From: Smithella sp. ME-1
GTDB taxonomy: Bacteria > Desulfobacterota > Syntrophia > Syntrophales > Smithellaceae
Length of the DNA: 5,670 nucleotides
Direction: 5' to 3'
NCBI GenBank assembly: GCA_000495415.1
Contig: AWGX01000515.1
Location: 1 to 5,670 of the forward strand
The notes beneath the pieces were generated by a model. That model saw only the letters and a list, made by a program, of their open reading frames with translations. It was not told the DNA's origin and searched no databases. A program made the position numbers and the translations under genes. Positions 5,623-5,670 of the stretch are shown here, piece by piece (within the stretch, counting starts at the first letter, position 1; the number at the start of each line of letters is the position of its first letter).

Positions 5623-5670
5623 CAGGAGTAAACGCTTAAATTTGATACCATTTCGATTGGAAGCTGCCGC

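Noticed and set aside
5530..5670. Minus-strand open frame from the window edge to a TGA at 5532-5530 (46 residues, including RLLLRVSVSGVFYIQ)
   Set aside because: It runs through the CTGACACG repeats, has no recognisable domain and ends in the -35 of the next gene. It could be the tail of a gene outside the window, but nothing here supports that.
1..5670. CRISPR array, insertion sequence or phage genes
   Set aside because: No regularly spaced repeats, transposase, integrase or phage structural motif was seen in any frame.

Overview
The window reads as a bacterial chromosome segment of moderate G+C, probably from a Gram-negative organism because it carries an RlpA-type lipoprotein. The gene mix and paired small cysteine proteins would fit a Desulfobacterota-like bacterium, but nothing here fixes the taxonomy.

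Layout, left to right. Bases 1-30 are the 5' part of a tRNA-Gln on the minus strand, cut by the window edge. A plus-strand series follows: a PlsC-type acyltransferase (161-895), a four-helix membrane protein of unknown function (933-1349), a DUF616 (TOD1/MUCI70-type) glycosyltransferase-like protein (1398-2336), a short radical SAM protein (2351-3034), a small zinc-ribbon-like protein (3139-3378), a second small Cys/His protein (3411-3725), and an RlpA-like lipoprotein split by a frameshift (3741-4219). A convergent minus-strand gene (5476-4250) encodes an enolase-superfamily enzyme of the mandelate racemase subgroup. It has its own recognisable sigma70-type promoter and a strong ribosome binding site.

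How the genes may work together. The plsC/membrane-protein pair is a likely envelope-lipid unit. The glycosyltransferase-like and radical SAM genes are 14 bases apart and look co-transcribed. They are visibly AT-richer than the flanks, most clearly in the radical SAM gene, which suggests a separately acquired module acting on a glycan or other surface molecule; the substrate is unknown. The two small cysteine proteins and rlpA are closely spaced and could be one transcript. The mandelate-racemase-type enzyme is an independent catabolic gene, probably an acid-sugar dehydratase or related enzyme.

The points most worth a second look are the one-base disruption of rlpA, the AT-rich glycosyltransferase/radical SAM pair, the paired small Cys proteins, and copies of a CTGACAC motif on both sides of the racemase-family gene. 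I found no CRISPR array, intact transposon, phage gene or clear defence system. I do not see strong evidence for a complete new system.
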